Origin: Muricea muricata | Lineage: Eukaryota > Cnidaria > Anthozoa > Malacalcyonacea > Plexauridae | Assembly: GCA_963855995.1 (NCBI GenBank) | Contig: OY979717.1 | Coordinates: forward strand, 70,168,354 to 70,232,353 | Length of the DNA: 64,000 nucleotides | Direction: 5' to 3' | Shown: positions 51,701 to 60,395 of the stretch, in pieces | Layout: every line of letters begins with the position of its first letter | How positions within the stretch are numbered: the stretch's first letter is position 1 | The notes under the pieces: model-generated | Told to the model about the DNA's origin: nothing | Database searches by the model: none | The model's input: the letters and a program-made list of their open reading frames with translations, nothing else | Program-made: the position numbers and the translations under genes

Positions 51701-54700
51701 CGTAATCACAAAGACATCGATAAAACTTTGAAACAAAATGGCGCTCCCCGCCTATACTCGTCATATTAAAGAAATATTGTATAGGGACCTAAGCATGATC
51801 GCTAACCTTCAGCAACCCGTATTGGCACAGGAAGACAAGGATGTGTGGATACGATCGATCTTGTTATAACCAAGATATTTTCCAATCCAATAATGATGAC
51901 AAGGTATGGAAATATTTCACTATAAGATATGATTTTCATTAATAATACTAGAGGTTTTTTTATGTCACCCCATGTTTTGAAAGGTTGGGCCTGTTATTTC
52001 TGTTAGCACTGCTATTATGTTTTATGAACATAAATATTCGATACAATAATACATAGTAAGCAAGATCTTATTCCAACAAAAGGATTTCAAAATTAAAACA
52101 ACTTTGAAGTTTTAGTTGAAGGCCATCACTGAAAAGTTAAAACTGCCGTCGAGGGGCCTTCGCTGGAAACGACGGTCGAACGTGTTTGAATCATTTAGGT
52201 AGTGAAAGATCCTATAGTTTTCATTCTCTTGCTGTAAAATTTTGAAAAATCTTACATTAATAACGTTAAAACAGGACGAAGAGGCAGACAAAGGACAATA
52301 TAGCCGGTTTTCAACGTAGATCTTCAGTGTAATAGACTATGCTTAGTTGAGTCCTACAATATTGCTTAGCATATAGACAAGTGCACATGCTGTACAACTC
52401 TTACTTGCAGACAGAAATTATATCGACCTTTATTCGAAGTAAAATGGATTTTAATTTTGCAAAATTGTATCTTTCATTGCTATCGAAAATATCTGCCAAA
52501 TTTGTGGATTCTCCTAAAATCCATAACATTGAAATCGGTACTTGGGAGTCGTGCCTCTATTGTGTTGCAAAGAAGTCTCCAAACCATGCATGATTCCATT
52601 TAGTATGCGCTAATCATCTTTACATGCATCTTCACACAATAACAAGTAATCAACTCTCGATTATATAATGATGGTGTCTCACCTGCTGCTCACGGATGGT
52701 ACCATACCAAAAAATATACACAGACCAGCAGCCATTGACAATGAAGCAACCACTGTAACAACAGCACTGATTGCTAAGCCAAGCTTGGACTTGACCATTT
52801 CTATCTTGGCTAAAACATAACATTATAGTATTCAATATTCTTAATATCTAGGATAGCCATGTCGCATGTAAAGTCGAGATTACAATTATGCTGCGGGAGC
52901 AAAAACTGCGGGCTGAGTGGAGAAAAAGGCACATCACATTCATATAAGCATACAGATAAGTTGCTCACATGGTAGTTAGCTCATAAAAATAAATAGCACT
53001 ATGCAACTGTTACTTACAAACTGAAAACACGAGGTATATGAAGACCATAAAATATGTAAAACACAAATGGTAAATCTCAATTATATTGTCCCCCTGTAAG
53101 ATAAAACACGTGTCAAATTAAACTAGAATACATGATACAGAGTTTGCATGCAATATAATCACTGGATAACCGCCAAACTAAGTATTTGAGAAGAAGAAGT
53201 GGTGAGTTTATTAGTATGCACATGCACACTCATACACATAACTTCATAAATAAAAATCACGATATCCTCATATCGGAGTCCCTCAATTTCCAGTATTCAG
53301 TAATCAATTGCAATAAATGAAATAAAAAATACCTCGTAATGAATGTGAACTATTGCATGAGCATCGTCATCAACTCCAGTGTTGTGAAGGGGCGTTAATT
53401 TCTCTTCAAGATCAGTTTTTAGGCTTTTCATAAAGCTACAAAATAAAATTATTTCACTTAGACCAGGAGTCGGTTGTGGGAACAGCGTTATCCACCGGAT
53501 AATGATTTTTTCAAACATTCTAAACTGTCAGTAACTGGAAAAACCCACTGCATATTAAAGTTCAAAATTTTCGAGTTACAGTCAGCCTTTATCTCTTAAT
53601 CTTTGTCTAAACGTAAACTCATCTGAAATCATCATAAAATCTATCTCTTGCAATATTTACTAAATTACTCAAATCTAAATGTTCTATTCTACTCACTATT
53701 TTTTATTAAGTGTTTCATAACTATCACAAGTGTTTCTAATTACTACATTATGATTGTTTCAATCTTAACATTAAGTGTATCAGGCGGTACAACACGACCT
53801 CGACGAGTTCTCACGACATTGTTGGACGTATCATTGGGTGATGAAATGTTCTCACTGTTAGAAGTTTTCTCACTTATAGAGATGTTCTGAAGTATACTCT
53901 CTCTCTCTGGTAGATTGTAATTCTCCCATACCAACTTTCTTTAGACTGGGAACTAATTGTATATTCCTTCTCACCGTGCCACTCTCAGTCTTCACAACAC
54001 ATGATCTTGGCTCAGGTAATTTGGAAACGACAAACGCTGGAGAACTCATTTTAGGCATGGAGACTGTTTCTCCCGGACTTATCTCAGACAAAAATTTTGA
54101 TCGATGTCGCCTGGTATAAGCTTGTGTCTCTTGACACAAGTATGTCTGTTGGTTCTTTCTCAAATGTTTCGCATCTACTAACGCACGTTTCAGCTAAAAC
54201 AAACTAAATCTGAGAACAAGATTACCAAAGGTTTGTAGAAATTGGGGGTAAACACAGAGTCTGTTATCACGCAATCGCACATTGGAACAATCTAGATGAA
54301 ACGACAAAACGTTCTGAAATACTATACAGATTTAGTCGTATTTTTAAATCGTTAAATCTCTGATTTTTAATATAAATAGATATTACTACTGCGTAATTAC
54401 GATTGCATGTTGATAAGTAATGAATCTAAATCTTTTGTAAAGATTGACTTTGTTCAGGACCTGTCTGAAAATCACGTGAGCACAGTTTTCCTGACTAATA
54501 AAGATCTTTACTAACTAACTATGATGAATATGGAATGAATTTCATTAGTCTCATTTTGAATCTCTGAATTCTAGGAGGAAGTTGATCAAGAAGCTTTGTA
54601 CCAATAATAGGTTTGTGGTCGGCCTCAATGAGGATATCTTTCCTGAGAATACAATAGCTGAATTTCTCACACGCCCAAGTTATCTGACCGTAACGTTGTT

Positions 54701-55160
54701 CGTAACTGGTCATAAATCTGGATGCGTACGCGACAGGTTTTCTTTCACCGTCCTATTGTTCTTGTAAAAGAACAGCCCCAAGACCATAAGAGGAAGCATC
54801 AGCTGATAAATCTGAATCTCCAAAAACTGAATATCTTAAGAAAAGCATCAGTTTTGCATCAAGCATCAGCTGATAAATCTGAATCTCCAAAAACTGAATA
54901 TCTTAAGAAAAGCATCAGTTTTAGAGGCCCAAAAATATGGAATTCTTTGTCCGAACAAGCTAGAAATAGCGAATCTCTGTCCATATTTAATGCTAATATC
55001 TCTAGCTAATGCCAGCCTGCTCAACAATAATATATGATTGTATTAATGTAGTAATTTATTTATTTTGTACATATTTCTAATTGTGTATATTTATAGTTGT
55101 ATCACGTCCCACTTGGAAATCAACATTCAGTTGAAGTGGCTAACGTGTTGAAATAAAGTT

Positions 55161-55193
<33 letters not shown>

Positions 55194-58100
55194 TAGTCTT
55201 CTTTGATGGATCATAAAACGCAAGAACTGGTACGGAACTTAATTCGACTTTCAACCTTTTGAAGCATTCTCGTTGAGCTGGCTCCCAGTGAAACTCGTTG
55301 TTTTTACCAAGAAGATCTCGAATTGGTTTTTTTTGTTTTCTCTGCTAGATGATCAACAACAAACGTCCCCAGTTGGTTGACCATTTCAAGGAATCTACGT
55401 GCGTCGGCCACATTCTGACGTGTATCCATTTCTCGTACCCACTCTATTTTATCAGGATCGGACTTGATTCCTTCTTCATTAAGGACATGGCCACCACACT
55501 TTCTTAGAAAACTCGCATTTCTCTGGGTTGAGTGTTGCTCCAGATTCATCTAGCTTCATTAGCACTGCTCGAAGACTAGAGTCATGCTCTTCCTGGGTCC
55601 TACAATCTAGACCTTCCAAGATTTCATTTATTTTCTTTTGATAATGCTGAGTTGCTGTCTTGATACCAAAAGGCATTCGATTACAGCAGAATCTGTCAAA
55701 GATGTAATGAATGTAGGTAACAACTGAGGCTGTTTGTGTTATTCGTCTTGCCAAAAACTAGAATTGCAATCTAATTTAGAAATGACTTTGGAATTGCTAA
55801 TCTATGACAATAGACTATCTATCTTTAAGAAACCCTTTTCTCTTCTTCTTTTTTTTGAAGAACAAACTACTCGTTGAGCTTCGTTAGGTAGACCCAAATT
55901 CTAACATTACCATCCCGTTTGGATACGACCATCACCCCTGCACACCACTCAGTGAGTACATCAACTTTTGATAGGACTCCCATATTTTCCATTCTCTCCA
56001 ATCCTGTCTTAACTTCGTTTAACAGCGGGGATGCTTCTCTGGTCTTGTCAGAGCCAAGATATTTTGAGTTCGCCATCCGGCTCTCTCAGACTTTTGAACA
56101 AATTTGGATAAGTGGATTTTACTTGATCTTCAATGTAGCTGCTCTCGCAAGCTTGAATGATTTCTACTTTCTGCACTAAATTTAGGGCATTGGTCGTCCC
56201 AGCAAAGGCTCTTTTAAGATTTCCAAAAACATAAACATCTTGTGTTCCTTTCAAACTTGTGGTTTTCAACACACCTTTGACGTGTCCTTTAACGGGCAAT
56301 TTCTCTCGACCAGGTCCAAACAAAGTTTTAGATAGTAATCAGCTTCAGGTATTACTGTTACGTCGGCTCCAGTGACAATCTTGAATCGTATTTTTGCCGT
56401 TCCTAACGATATGTTTACCAACCAATCCTCTTTATTTTCCTGTTCGATAATCGCGCCAAAGAAACAATCTTCAGAACGCGAGGATCAGTAACTGAACGGA
56501 ATTTCTTGCTTCTACAAACCACTGCATAACAGTATCCGTGAATTTTGCATTTTAAAAACGTGGCATAAATAGCGGGGTTCACATCTCTTCTGTGCACTGG
56601 CGATTTTCCACTTTGGTCAACACTGACTTTTACCGGCTTCTGGCGGTTTAAAAATTTTATTTTCAAAGGAGGTTTACTACTTTATGAAAGAAATCATTAG
56701 TCTCTCGATGTGCGCAACGAAAGTAACTTTCTAAACATATTTTTAGCGTACACGTGATGGCCTACATGCATTATATACAGTGCTAATTTCTTAATTATCA
56801 TATGTATACCTGGGGCCGGTTGTATCAAAGGCGTTTAGCTTAAACGGTGGATAAGTCAAAAATATAAAACAAGTCTGCATGTTGTATAAACAAAGCAGCT
56901 AAAGTTATTTGACCAGAGAAGAACAATTATATATAAAACTAAATATTTATTCTATTACACATAATTTCGGTTCCGTACTAGGTGTAAATGTGATTTTTAA
57001 ATTTCTCTTATCCACCGTTTAGGCTAAACGCCTTTGATAAAACCGTTCCCAAGTGGTAAACAAATTACACATGACCACACAATTTCTTCTGGCCAATGTG
57101 ATTGAGTGAGTTCTATACTATTGCAAAAGCAATCCTAATATTTGTCCAATACTTCAAGTTTCTCACACGTTAAAAGTGCGAACCAGGCTTAAGGTGCACG
57201 TTTTTTTGTAAAATGCTTTCACTGTGGAATAACATCTTAACTTACTACATCATTTAAAATACTAGTTTCTTAAATAACTGATCATTTGAAAATCCCCTAA
57301 AACTGCATGCAATTCTCGAAAAATATTCTTTTATTCAATTTACTAACCTTGGGTTAAATTCACGTAGAACAGTGGTTACAGCATAACGAATAACCAGACA
57401 TTCATCATTTGCAGTTAAAGGAAATAATCCTATTGCACGTAGTGGAACCCCAAAAATATTTTCTATGAAAGAAAAGTACAATGATCTGTGTAAAGGCTCG
57501 TTGTATATATTAGTGTCTTGTTCTTCTATATCTACACTCCAATGATAAACCAAACACAGACGAAAAAAATAATGTTATCATTGCACTAAACATTCAATTT
57601 CTAATGACACGTTCCACAAATAGTGAATAATACCAAACTGCAATACTAGTGAATTATGCAATGGCGAAGCCAGCCTGACATTTATTTGGTCATGCAAATG
57701 TCAATTTTTCTTTGTTTATAGACCGTATAACGAATCAATTCAAAGAAAAAATCTTTTGTCGCAAAAAGCCCAGTAATAATTCGAGAAAATGTAAATTTTA
57801 CCTTCTCGTGTAAAATATTGTGAACAATAATAGAAACTCAAGTGAGTAAAATTAATTTTTGATGAATAATCCTCAAATCTTAGGCCGCATTATTTCAACG
57901 AATTTCTTTATACATTCATTTGAACACATTTATTGGTTCCGTGGCTCTTATTCTTTACAAGCATCGCCAGGGAAATGATCACGCGATCAATATCTTCACT
58001 AGTGAAGACATATATTTTCAATATATTACTGTCTACCACATATATTTACACTGCATATGCCGGGGTGAAATGTACATTCGTACAAGCAGTACTTGCCAGT

Positions 58101-58875
58101 AAAAACTAGTAAATGTTTTAATATCTTCTGACCTCAGAGATAACACGTCCAATACTTTGTTGTAATTATTCACTGCTGTCGCTGCATATATAATTTTTGC
58201 TCGAGTTTGTTGCTGTTCCTTATGTATTATCGTAAGAACAAGTTTATTTTTTATCATTTTTAAGTCCTAAGTATCAAGTCAAATTGGAGGACAAACAATA
58301 CTAAAATGTTTAAATGATTCTTGACCTCAAAGATCGAGAAGTCGCGTTGGCCATTTGCATGTATAAAGTACATGACAGCACGGTAGACATTTTTGGTCAT
58401 GCCTTTGGCGAAGTGTGTATTTCTACTGTTGTTTTCTTCATATATAAAATGCTTATTGTGTATTTAACGACAAAGCAATATCGATTCGAAATCTCAATCT
58501 GCATGTACGCATGTTGTCTTGATTTTAAAAACAACACGCTTATAATATACAGTAGTAAAGAAACGTTTAATGAAGTACATGTATTTGTCGGTGCATACAT
58601 AATTTCACTGCACCATAATTTGTCGCTCGAGTGTGAAATGCTTACTGGATATTCGAGGACAGCACTCACAGCAACTAGGAGTCAGTGGTCGCGGAATGGT
58701 TTTTATACTAAAAGTTCAGCATGTGTATATCTCTTAATTATAAATGTCTATCACAAATTTATCCTGGATTAAAATAATAATTTAAATTTACAGCGATCTA
58801 CTACAATATACCTTTCAAACTCACGATATTCTTGCTTGGTTTTCCATAGATTTTGAGCATTATATTTTTATCATT
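27525..58875 (-). CDS. SCAP: SCAP, SREBP cleavage-activating protein (3' part)
   Basis: SCAP binds SREBP through its C-terminal WD40 domain, senses sterols in the ER membrane and escorts SREBP to the Golgi. Twenty exons with GT-AG borders and consistent phases (941 codons with stop): 58875-58812, 57462-57348, 53435-53333, 53093-53018, 52809-52683, 51919-51807, 51164-51070, 50841-50743, 50647-50605, 43207-42990, 42510-42167, 41631-41301, 40634-40519, 40300-40225, 39387-39302, 38157-37875, 37128-37051, 36890-36681, 35988-35926, 27707-27525. Human SCAP has about 1279 residues; the part here starts near human residue 240. Exons for the first membrane helix and start codon were not found up to the right edge. 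AATAAA signals for the 3' end lie near 27510 and 27443. The introns hold most of the mobile elements of this half of the window. Identity is secure; exon 50647-50605 is the least certain. Confidence 0.95.
28440..28960 (-). pseudogene. Cysteine-rich repeat protein, C-terminal part (left arm)
   Basis: The minus strand reads [17 protein letters not shown], then [13 protein letters not shown], an intron, and a second exon with [11 protein letters not shown], an interrupted CTKGCG, and a tail of Asp/Glu. It continues the gene whose upstream exons are at 33297-33900; the LINE 28959-33296 sits between them, cutting one exon. I recall such proteins as high-copy, uncharacterised genes of cnidarian repeats, an unverified memory. 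Deletions in the cysteine block make this copy defective. Confidence 0.65.
28959..33296 (+). mobile_element. LINE insertion, itself interrupted
   Basis: A 5'-truncated LINE of about 1.8 kb, split by a 2.5-kb element. The upstream part (29017 to about 29756) carries reverse transcriptase motifs: [45 protein letters not shown], and [14 protein letters not shown] and [18 protein letters not shown] in shifted frames (at least two frameshifts). The downstream part (about 32275-33056) has the catalytic MYADDTQIS, then the thumb and C-terminal region ending [17 protein letters not shown]. The 3' end has a hairpin, AATAAAG and a short TTACCTACC repeat. The type is CR1/L2-like, judged on the C-terminal motif and the microsatellite tail. 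It lies inside an exon of the cysteine-rich repeat gene. Confidence 0.85.
29757..32264. mobile_element. TTAA-flanked foldback element (piggyBac-like)
   Basis: The ends AGGTACGTTACAGTCGC and (complement) AGGTAGGTTACAGTCGC are bordered by TTAA at 29753-29756 and 32265-32268. Removing the 2508 bp and one TTAA joins the LINE frame exactly: LPDCLK continues into [10 protein letters not shown]. Arms of about 700 bp (the left one with an extra 250 bp at about 30420-30650) surround a loop of about 840 bp. TTAA duplication is the hallmark of piggyBac elements, but no transposase is present, so it is non-autonomous. A 215-bp piece of the loop recurs at 36052-36265. Confidence 0.92.
33297..33905 (-). 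pseudogene. Cysteine-rich repeat protein, upstream exons
   Basis: Minus-strand exon ending at 33826 reads [16 protein letters not shown]; after an intron, exon 33736-33297 reads [52 protein letters not shown] and [13 protein letters not shown]. The alternation of acidic residues (QEEA, DADMF) resembles the active-site layout of PIN/FEN-type nucleases, a tentative reading. The frame ends where the LINE tail begins; the continuation is at 28960 and below. Upstream of 33905 the right arm of the inverted repeat starts, so the 5' part of the gene is missing. Confidence 0.65.
33918..34358 (+). pseudogene. Cysteine-rich protein C-terminus (right arm copy)
   Basis: The plus strand gives [13 protein letters not shown], a stop, then [17 protein letters not shown] with a donor GTAATT, and after an acceptor near 34120 the frame [36 protein letters not shown] and an Asp/Glu tail. 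The spacing C-x-C-(x3)-C...C-x-C...C-x3-C-x-C is that of CXC-type zinc clusters. It is the inverted copy of the sequence at 28440-28890, and its cysteine block is better preserved. Confidence 0.7.
35041..35925. other. SCAP intron sequence, no feature
   Basis: From the right end of the inverted repeat to the penultimate SCAP exon. AT-rich, with short self-complementary pieces (TCTATTTAGAGA near 35275-35300) and a G-rich run near 35715; nothing else. Confidence 0.45.
35926..40634 (-). CDS. SCAP: SCAP exons: WD40 propeller
   Basis: Seven exons encode the blades that hold SREBP. 40634-40519: [25 protein letters not shown]. 40300-40225: [15 protein letters not shown]. 39387-39302: [19 protein letters not shown]. 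38157-37875: [13 protein letters not shown], then a linker and [20 protein letters not shown]. 37128-37051: [18 protein letters not shown]. 36890-36681: [19 protein letters not shown] and [11 protein letters not shown]. 35988-35926: [17 protein letters not shown]. Each aligns with the human blades in the same order. The long human linker between blades 1 and 2 is much shorter here. The exons alternate with introns of 0.2-2 kb, several carrying MITEs. Confidence 0.93.
36052..36265 (+). repeat. Copy of the loop of the TTAA foldback element
   Basis: ATCCTGACAAAATTTTCATG through CATTTTGTAAACTAATT repeats 31185-31405 in the same orientation with only small differences (a 6-bp deletion in a CACATA run). 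It stands alone, without the long arms. It is either a remnant of a second element or a sequence captured by the foldback element. Confidence 0.85.
37325..37858. mobile_element. Tol2/hAT-like MITE with subterminal repeats
   Basis: TTACTTAAGTAAAAGTA-type motifs recur in both orientations about fifteen times, especially near the two ends (37335-37560 and 37700-37855). This is the subterminal pattern of Tol2-type hAT elements. The middle is unrelated AT-rich DNA. The right end lies about 17 bp from the SCAP donor at 37875/37874, so the element starts almost at the splice site. Confidence 0.65.
38350..38850 (+). pseudogene. Unrecognised 166-codon frame with one stop
   Basis: One plus-strand frame from 38350 to 38850 is broken only by a TAG at 38530-38532. 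It reads [18 protein letters not shown], then [37 protein letters not shown] and [11 protein letters not shown]. It lies in a SCAP intron on the opposite strand. Composition is protein-like in the middle (38540-38760), but I do not recognise it; it may be a fragment of an old mobile element. Confidence 0.35.
39608..40071. mobile_element. TTAA-target foldback MITE
   Basis: The ends GGTACCCGCCCAGGCAATAT and complement are bordered by TTAA (39604-39607 and 40072-40075), again a piggyBac-type target. Near its left third lies an almost perfect inverted repeat (about 39712-39765 with 39800-39850) whose arms contain CCACGTAAGTTTATTTTCG. The loop of this inner repeat holds a hammerhead-like core. No coding. 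Confidence 0.88.
39757..39786 (-). ncRNA. Hammerhead-like core CTGATGA-stem-GAAA
   Basis: On the minus strand CTGATGA (39786-39780) is followed by a stem GATCCG/CGGATC (39778-39773 with 39766-39761) and GAAA (39760-39757), the exact catalytic core of a hammerhead with a perfect six-pair stem II. The flanking inverted arms CGTAAAG/CTTTACG could serve as helix III, but no hairpin for helix I is evident and the cleavage-site region is not canonical. Activity is uncertain. Confidence 0.45.
41301..43207 (-). CDS. SCAP: SCAP exons: second lumenal loop and last helix
   Basis: Exon 43207-42990 ends with [16 protein letters not shown], matching vertebrate VVYFLARTRLAQRLIM at the seventh membrane helix. 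Exon 42510-42167 continues this helix ([16 protein letters not shown]) and then a loop with several N-glycosylation sequons (NDS, NIS) and [19 protein letters not shown], which matches the conserved LWRKLSFRHWP. Exon 41631-41301 gives [14 protein letters not shown], then the last helix [20 protein letters not shown] and a basic linker, ending FLDGHQQ at the start of the WD40 region. An in-frame open stretch at 41710-41934 lies in the intron and is not needed for phase. Confidence 0.92.
43210..44395. other. SCAP intron, low-complexity fragments
   Basis: Holds a GC-rich piece (43355-43440, GGGGGACTTGCCCCGGG) that looks like the end of an old element and a purine-rich stretch near 43830-43930. 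Open frames up to 70 codons on either strand overlap each other and show no motif. Confidence 0.4.
44398..45031. mobile_element. Foldback MITE, 0.63 kb
   Basis: The left end AGGCATCCCAGCGCACGTT is matched by AACGTGCGCTGGGATGCCT at the right. The arms of over 250 bp continue inward through TAGACTTTCGC, TAGATACAAATGACCTTGA and TCCGTGTAGATAGG to a centre near 44690. Virtually the whole element is one palindrome; no coding. Confidence 0.8.
45430..46145. repeat. Inverted repeat pair flanking 0.47 kb
   Basis: The segment at 45455-45560 (AGCCCAATCTC, ACAGTTGTCGCAATGGC, GAATATTATATAATA) is repeated inverted at about 46030-46140. It is probably a MITE or the two ends of one. The stretch between carries an apparent 84-codon frame without motifs. 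Confidence 0.6.
46178..49862 (+). mobile_element. hAT transposon, nearly complete
   Basis: The ends CAGGGCCGTAG and CTACGGCCCTG are bordered by TAATT (46173-46177 and 49863-49867). A 5-bp duplication is short for hAT (8 bp is usual), but some hAT groups make 5-6 bp. G-rich (left) and C-rich (right) runs lie just inside the ends. The element contains one spliced transposase gene and sits in a SCAP intron in opposite orientation. It is the only autonomous-looking DNA transposon of the window. Confidence 0.9.
46895..49655 (+). CDS. hAT transposase (TTF-zinc finger/DUF4371 type)
   Basis: Five exons with GT-AG borders: 46895-47043, 47101-47569, 47709-47884, 47990-48205, 48309-49655; 2357 nt, one short of 786 codons. 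Domains in order: an acidic leader, the TTF-type zinc finger region ([27 protein letters not shown]), [14 protein letters not shown] of the DUF4371 start, the first catalytic Asp in [32 protein letters not shown], and the C-terminal dimerisation domain ([20 protein letters not shown]). Vertebrate ZMYM1/ZMYM6-like proteins derive from this group. One single-base frameshift near 47312-47320 separates KAASQN from [11 protein letters not shown]; everything else is open. It could be a sequencing error or a first inactivating mutation. Confidence 0.88.
49868..50604. other. SCAP intron; mutated hammerhead-like motif
   Basis: No gene. Near 50300-50385 an inverted pair ACAACGGTAA/TTACCGTTGT surrounds, on the minus strand, TAATGAC-GACT-loop-AGTC-GAAAC, a hammerhead-like core with a mutated CTGATGA. 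Confidence 0.35.
50605..53435 (-). CDS. SCAP: SCAP exons: sterol-sensing domain
   Basis: Exons 53435-53333 ([13 protein letters not shown], then AIVHIHYE), 53093-53018 (a hydrophobic helix), 52809-52683 ([20 protein letters not shown]), 51919-51807 ([20 protein letters not shown]), 51164-51070 ([18 protein letters not shown]), 50841-50743 ([19 protein letters not shown]) and 50647-50605 build helices 2-6 of the membrane domain that binds sterol and Insig. The Asp of the DFFLQ motif, important for Insig release in mammals, is conserved. The short exon 50647-50605 ([14 protein letters not shown]) is accepted because it alone repairs the phase between its neighbours. After SIDLSRLE the vertebrate MELADL COPII-binding hexapeptide is not recognisable. 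Confidence 0.9.
53740..56670 (-). mobile_element. Gypsy-type retroelement fragment, internally deleted
   Basis: Read from high to low coordinates: a region near the protease (56415-56666, [20 protein letters not shown]), the start of reverse transcriptase (55867-56323, [48 protein letters not shown]), the palm (55304-55754, [30 protein letters not shown]), RNase H (54519-54800, [35 protein letters not shown]), then, after loss of most of the integrase, its C-terminal tail (53870-54163, [18 protein letters not shown]). Frames change several times. Neither LTR was identified. It lies in the SCAP intron between exons 57462-57348 and 53435-53333, in the same orientation as SCAP. Confidence 0.85.
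54830..55197 (+). mobile_element. LINE 3' end inserted in the Gypsy fragment
   Basis: [20 protein letters not shown] and [13 protein letters not shown] form the C-terminal tail of the same LINE type as 28959-33296. A 3' region follows with the hairpin CCACTTGGAAATCAAC...GTTGAAGTGG, AATAAAG, and an (AAT)n tail at about 55165-55193. The Gypsy reading frame resumes on both sides (FYDPSKKTI to the right, [11 protein letters not shown] to the left). A 66-bp direct repeat at 54796-54927 covers the 5' junction. Confidence 0.85.
56812..57052. mobile_element. MITE, TIR GGGCCGGTTGTATCAAAGG
   Basis: The arms GGGCCGGTTGTATCAAAGG / AAAGGCGTTTAGCTTAAACGG and their near-complement at 57012-57052 enclose 240 bp without coding. 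The interior is AT-rich. Target duplication unclear. Located in the SCAP intron next to the Gypsy fragment. Confidence 0.75.
57348..58875 (-). CDS. SCAP: SCAP exons: end of first lumenal loop
   Basis: Exon 58875-58812 encodes [14 protein letters not shown] and joins in phase to exon 57462-57348 with [19 protein letters not shown]. This matches the vertebrate stretch around [20 protein letters not shown], just before the second membrane helix. The peptide is lumenal. Upstream, 58876-64000 yields no exon that fits the preceding vertebrate loop, so about 240 residues are missing, most likely beyond the window or in a poorly conserved exon that I could not see. Confidence 0.85.
57500..58800. other. 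SCAP intron without other features
   Basis: Open frames of 60-152 codons on both strands (for example 58314-58772 plus) overlap one another, are rich in Ile, Tyr and Cys, and show no motif or splice support. They are by-products of AT-rich DNA. Confidence 0.4.
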
Positions 58876-59134
58876 CTGAAAACTAGAAAATAGATTTAAA
58901 TTATCATTTATTATCATTCTCTTTACATGGATTCTGATTTCTGATTGATCAATTTACCTACAAATAACTGCGCACAAATAGGGTCGCCACCAACCTATAC
59001 TAACAAGCTTTGTGAGTGGTTGGTTATAACAATGAAAGACAATGAACTATAGAAATTGGTTTTCTCAAGAACGAATCACAAACAATGATGAATTTTGTTT
59101 TAAAAGCCCAATCACAAGGCCTGGTTATTTTAGA

Positions 59135-59765
59135 AGGGGGTTATATTATGCCTACCCGGGGGGTTAAATGAAATATAAAATGACTTTGAGGTATTGAAAT
59201 AAGTCATTTTATGAAACGAAACAACCAAAGTTCGAATACTTTCAGTTATTGATGAATAAGCAAGATATATTTTAAAAAATAATGCCCGGCACCATTTTGC
59301 TTACTTCACATTTCAATAAAACAAAAAATCTCAAGCTAGGAATAAAAAAGTAACATTTTTCATATCATAATCCGTCACTTATTTCAATATCTCAAAATCA
59401 TTTTACGCTTCATTTAATCCCGGGTAAGCGGGATCATTTAATCACCCCTTAGGTACTGACTATGTGATCCCGCTTACCCGAGATTAAACGAAGCGTAAAA
59501 TGAGTTTGAGATATTGAAATAAGTCATAGTTTATGATATAAAAAATGTTTAATTCCTGATTGCTCTAGATTTTTGTTTTGCCGAAATATTAAATAAACAA
59601 AATGGTGTTGGGCATAAATGTTTGTAAAATATATGTTTTTATGGATCAATGCTTCTATCTTTGGCTGTTACGTAATTCATAAAATTACTTTTTTCAATAC
59701 CTTAACATTTTCGCTTCATTTAATCCCGGATATGCGGGATAATATAATCAGCCCCAAAGTTGATA
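59135..59765. repeat. Palindromic repeat with TTTAATCCCGGGTAAGCGGG
   Basis: The segment from about 59150 to 59440 is repeated inverted from about 59460 to 59610 (TTTCAATATCTCAAA, CGCTTCATTTAATC, GGGTAAGCGGGAT). A third partial copy of the motif is at 59710-59750. Probably one or two foldback MITEs. Confidence 0.65.
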
Positions 59766-59989
59766 TTTACCCTAAATATTATTCTGAGCATGCGCACTGC
59801 TTTCACTTTGTAAGCAACAGCTGCTTGCTTTGCTGAACATTAAAAGTATTTATTGTGAAATGCTTGTTGTTTCTGGTTATAAGAAGCTTTATACGAGAAT
59901 AGTTAAAACAATTAATTGAACTCGGTTCTCCCAAAATATCGTGATTTGTCAGTCGTTAGCAGATCAATTACTGGATCTTTCCTCTTTTA

Positions 59990-60395
59990 CCTGAAATTTT
60001 GAGAAAATTCAAAATAGGCAAAAATATCACCACAGCTTGGAAGAGCATCCTAAGTTTAGTAAGATTGCAAAGCTCGGCTGTGAAATGTTGTAAAATGTAG
60101 AAAATATAGCCTCGCGAAGTTGGCAAATTTTGTATATATTTGTATTACGGGCGGAAAAGTGATAATCGGTTAATACTTTTGATTATCATTTTCCTACGCG
60201 TAATACAAATGTCTACAAAATTTGCTAAATTTGCAAGGCTATATTTTCTACAGTTTACAACATTTCACAACCAAACTTCGCAACTTTAGTAAACTTGGGA
60301 TGCTCTTTCAAACTATGGTGATATTTTTGCCTATTTCGATTTTTTCAAAATTTTGTCTGAAAGGGGAAAGGTCCATTACCGACCAATCGCGATAT
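59990..60395. repeat. Palindromic repeat with ATTTTGCCTATT arms
   Basis: AAAATAGGCAAAAATATCACC (left, about 60010) and GGTGATATTTTTGCCTATT (right, about 60318) and adjoining sequences pair over about 120 bp on each side of a centre near 60165, where TTACGGGCGGAAAAGTGATAA and its complement meet. The plus-strand open frame 60222-60545 starts inside the right arm and is not supported as a gene. Confidence 0.65.

Noticed and set aside
58314..58772. 152-codon plus-strand frame
   Set aside because: Overlaps open frames on the other strand, has skewed composition and no motif; typical of AT-rich intron DNA.
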